Assembly (NCBI GenBank): GCA_015234045.1
Contig: JADFWU010000097.1
Coordinates: 1 to 5,387, forward strand
Direction of reading: 5' to 3'
Origin: Magnetococcales bacterium
GTDB taxonomy: Bacteria > Pseudomonadota > Magnetococcia > Magnetococcales > JADFWU01
DNA: 5,387 nucleotides
Positions 5,349 to 5,387 of the stretch are shown here, piece after piece. Every line of letters starts with the position of its first letter. The first letter of the stretch is position 1. The position numbers and the translations under genes are program-made. A model generated the notes under the pieces. It was not told the origin of the DNA. It was given only the letters and a program-made list of their open reading frames with translations, and did not search any database.

Positions 5349-5387
5349 GGCTGCTACGCAGCCTATTAATTGTGTGGCCCTTTGGGC
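5349..5387. repeat. Further hairpins right of the array, running to the window edge
   Basis: GGCTGC-TAC-GCAGCC at 5349-5363 is a perfect 6-bp stem with a three-base loop. After an AT-rich gap, GCCC-TTT-GGGC at 5376-5387 repeats the core of the 29-bp unit and touches the right edge. The cluster therefore probably continues beyond this window. Confidence 0.65.

Noticed and set aside
5163-5369. 68-codon frame on + through the tandem repeats
   Set aside because: Its product is merely the translated 29-bp repeat in rotating frames (29 is not a multiple of 3), with no ribosome binding site or domain.

Overview
The window looks like chromosomal DNA of a gammaproteobacterium of moderate GC content. 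The evidence is a class II (adenosylcobalamin-dependent) ribonucleotide reductase split into two adjacent genes, the arrangement known from Pseudomonas aeruginosa (nrdJa/nrdJb), together with a Gram-negative envelope protein carrying SPOR domains and an outer-membrane beta-barrel. The species cannot be named from the sequence alone.

Layout. Positions 1-164 hold a broken gene fragment. Its first 84 bases are a near-perfect inverted copy of an internal piece of the intact envelope gene further right, and after the junction it runs into unrelated sequence and a stop. Positions 165-488 are non-coding and contain two 15-base palindromes, a nested stem-loop, a plausible sigma70 promoter (436-464) and a Shine-Dalgarno sequence. 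Positions 489-2621 are nrdJa (catalytic subunit) and 2687-3325 are nrdJb (TSCPD domain plus cysteine-rich tail), both on + and probably one operon. Positions 3326-3583 contain a strong hairpin (probable terminator) and a palindromic MITE-like element of about 144 bp with 21-bp terminal inverted repeats. Positions 3584-5134 on the - strand encode a 516-residue exported protein: signal peptide, two SPOR-like domains, three 11-residue repeats, then an OmpA-type barrel. Positions 5135-5387 hold its ribosome binding site and then an array of 29-bp tandem units made of small hairpins, which may continue past the right edge.

How the genes relate. NrdJa and NrdJb should assemble into one enzyme that makes deoxyribonucleotides without needing oxygen, with NrdJb supplying the C-terminal redox/zinc tail missing from NrdJa. 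The envelope gene converges on this operon and has no obvious functional link to it. The most unusual items are the envelope protein's domain order (peptidoglycan-binding domains ahead of the barrel, the reverse of OmpA), the inverted partial copy of its gene on the far side of nrdJab, and the density of palindromic repeats. I found no clear evidence for a wholly new multi-gene system.
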